A stretch of DNA of 64,000 bases, taken from NCBI RefSeq assembly GCF_003044065.1, contig NZ_PZJJ01000004.1:1-64000 (forward strand), written 5' to 3'. The position numbers and the translations under genes are program-made. Below the pieces are notes generated by a model that was given only the letters and a program-made list of their open reading frames with translations, made no database searches and was not told where the DNA came from. Of this stretch, positions 63,427 to 64,000 are shown in pieces. Position 1 is the stretch's first letter, and each line of letters opens with the position of its first letter. The DNA is from Alkalicoccus saliphilus. Lineage in GTDB: Bacteria > Bacillota > Bacilli > Bacillales > Salisediminibacteriaceae.

Positions 63427-64000
63427 ATGACGCTTGAACAGTTTCACGTAAGCGGAGACACAACGTTAACATGGCTTAACGGCGGGGACACGAATATGGA
63501 TGGAGGGGCAATGTTCGGCGTTGTGCCAAAGCCTCTCTGGTCCAGAAAATATCCGGTTAATGAAAAAAATCAGATAGAACTCCGGTGCGATCCTGTTCTG
63601 ATACAGGCAGAAGGAAGAAATATGATTATGGAAGGCGGCATCGGACGCGGCCGGCTTTCAGAAAAAGCTATGAAAAACTACGGGGTGACGGAAGAATCGT
63701 CTGTTGAGGAAAACCTCAGCGATCTTGGTCTGAGCCCGGATGATATCAGCGACGTCCTGATGACGCATATGCATTTTGATCATTCCATGGGACTGACAAA
63801 AGAAACAGCAGAAGGCAGAAAACCGATGTATCCGAATGCGGTGATCTGGGTAAATGAGATTGAGTGGGAAGAGATGAAAAATCCGAATATCCGTTCCAGG
63901 AATACATACTTTAAGGAAAACTGGGATGCGATTGAACATCAGGTTAAAACATTTAAAAAAGAGAAGGAAGTTGTTCCGGGTATACGACTGATCCATACGG
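63427..64000 (+). CDS. ytnP: MBL-fold metallohydrolase, YtnP-like lactonase (partial)
   Basis: 191 codons are visible and the frame leaves the right edge without a stop. The zinc motif THMHFDHSMG (His114, His116, Asp118, His119) is that of the metallo-beta-lactamase fold. WLNGGDTNMDGGAMFGVVPK near the N-terminus matches YtnP, a quorum-quenching lactonase of B. subtilis that follows trmB (ytmQ) there also. AAGGTGGGG precedes the ATG. The C-terminal third is not in the window. Confidence 0.85.
   Translation, partial: MTLEQFHVSGDTTLTWLNGGDTNMDGGAMFGVVPKPLWSRKYPVNEKNQIELRCDPVLIQAEGRNMIMEGGIGRGRLSEKAMKNYGVTEESSVEENLSDLGLSPDDISDVLMTHMHFDHSMGLTKETAEGRKPMYPNAVIWVNEIEWEEMKNPNIRSRNTYFKENWDAIEHQVKTFKKEKEVVPGIRLIHT

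Noticed and set aside
1-64000. tRNA, rRNA, CRISPR arrays, integrases or transposases
   Set aside because: None of their characteristic sequences or protein motifs were seen on either strand, though a covariance-model scan was not possible here.

Overview
The window reads as chromosome of a low-to-mid GC Gram-positive rod of the Bacillaceae, probably a salt- or alkali-adapted relative of Bacillus. The reasons are strong AGGAGG ribosome sites with GTG and TTG starts, an S-box and a T-box leader, TTGACA/TATAAT promoters, rather acidic proteins, an ectoine hydrolase, and long stretches of Bacillus subtilis yt- gene order (ytkD, pckA/metK, ytoA, ytpA, ytqA-ytqB, yttB-leuS, ytfP, ytgP, ytzG, ytzE, glgBCDAP, amyX, ytmP-trmB-ytnP). 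No rRNA, tRNA, CRISPR array, intact insertion sequence or prophage was seen.

Layout. Positions 1-10900 are accessory: a probable TetR-type regulator running off the left edge, an NSS-type sodium symporter, a PucR-type regulator, an OsmC-family gene, an alpha/beta hydrolase, and a four-gene operon (ectoine hydrolase DoeA, a gamma-family PLP enzyme, homoserine dehydrogenase, aldehyde dehydrogenase) that looks like a route from ectoine to aspartate without the usual DoeB and DoeD. Positions 11000-20300 are a patchwork: an EamA transporter, a membrane Mur-ligase-like protein without its P-loop, a collapsed PQQ sugar dehydrogenase pseudogene, moaB, a HAD phosphatase, an extended MetY, an acidic anchored protein, an arsB remnant, mobA and ytkD. 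Positions 20300-47800 are mostly conserved housekeeping genes: pckA and S-box metK, ytoA, ytpA, the ltaE-ytqA-ytqB operon, a split MFS gene, T-box leuS, an ATP-grasp/M20 pair, ytfP, proC, yjbQ, ytgP, ftsW-rodA, ytzG, ytzE, an MFS transporter, cysK and thpR. Positions 48700-64000 hold a Lon-like protease, the glgBCDAP glycogen operon facing a divergent pullulanase, and ytmP-trmB-ytnP, the last cut by the right edge.

Most striking observation: the OsmC-family gene at 3742-4212 (minus strand) has an in-frame TGA exactly where the family has its first catalytic cysteine. The remaining 92 codons are intact and include the second catalytic cysteine. A GC-rich hairpin with a UGGAU loop lies 25 nt after the TGA, as expected of a bacterial SECIS element. 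This is best read as a selenocysteine-containing OsmC/Ohr-type peroxidase, which ordinary gene calling would truncate to 64 residues or miss.

Other signals are candidate CcpN boxes at the pckA promoter, a perfect inverted repeat in front of doeA, three copies of an intergenic repeat, a 12-G tract ahead of the Lon-like protease gene, and two decayed genes (PQQ dehydrogenase and arsB) that suggest recent gene loss.
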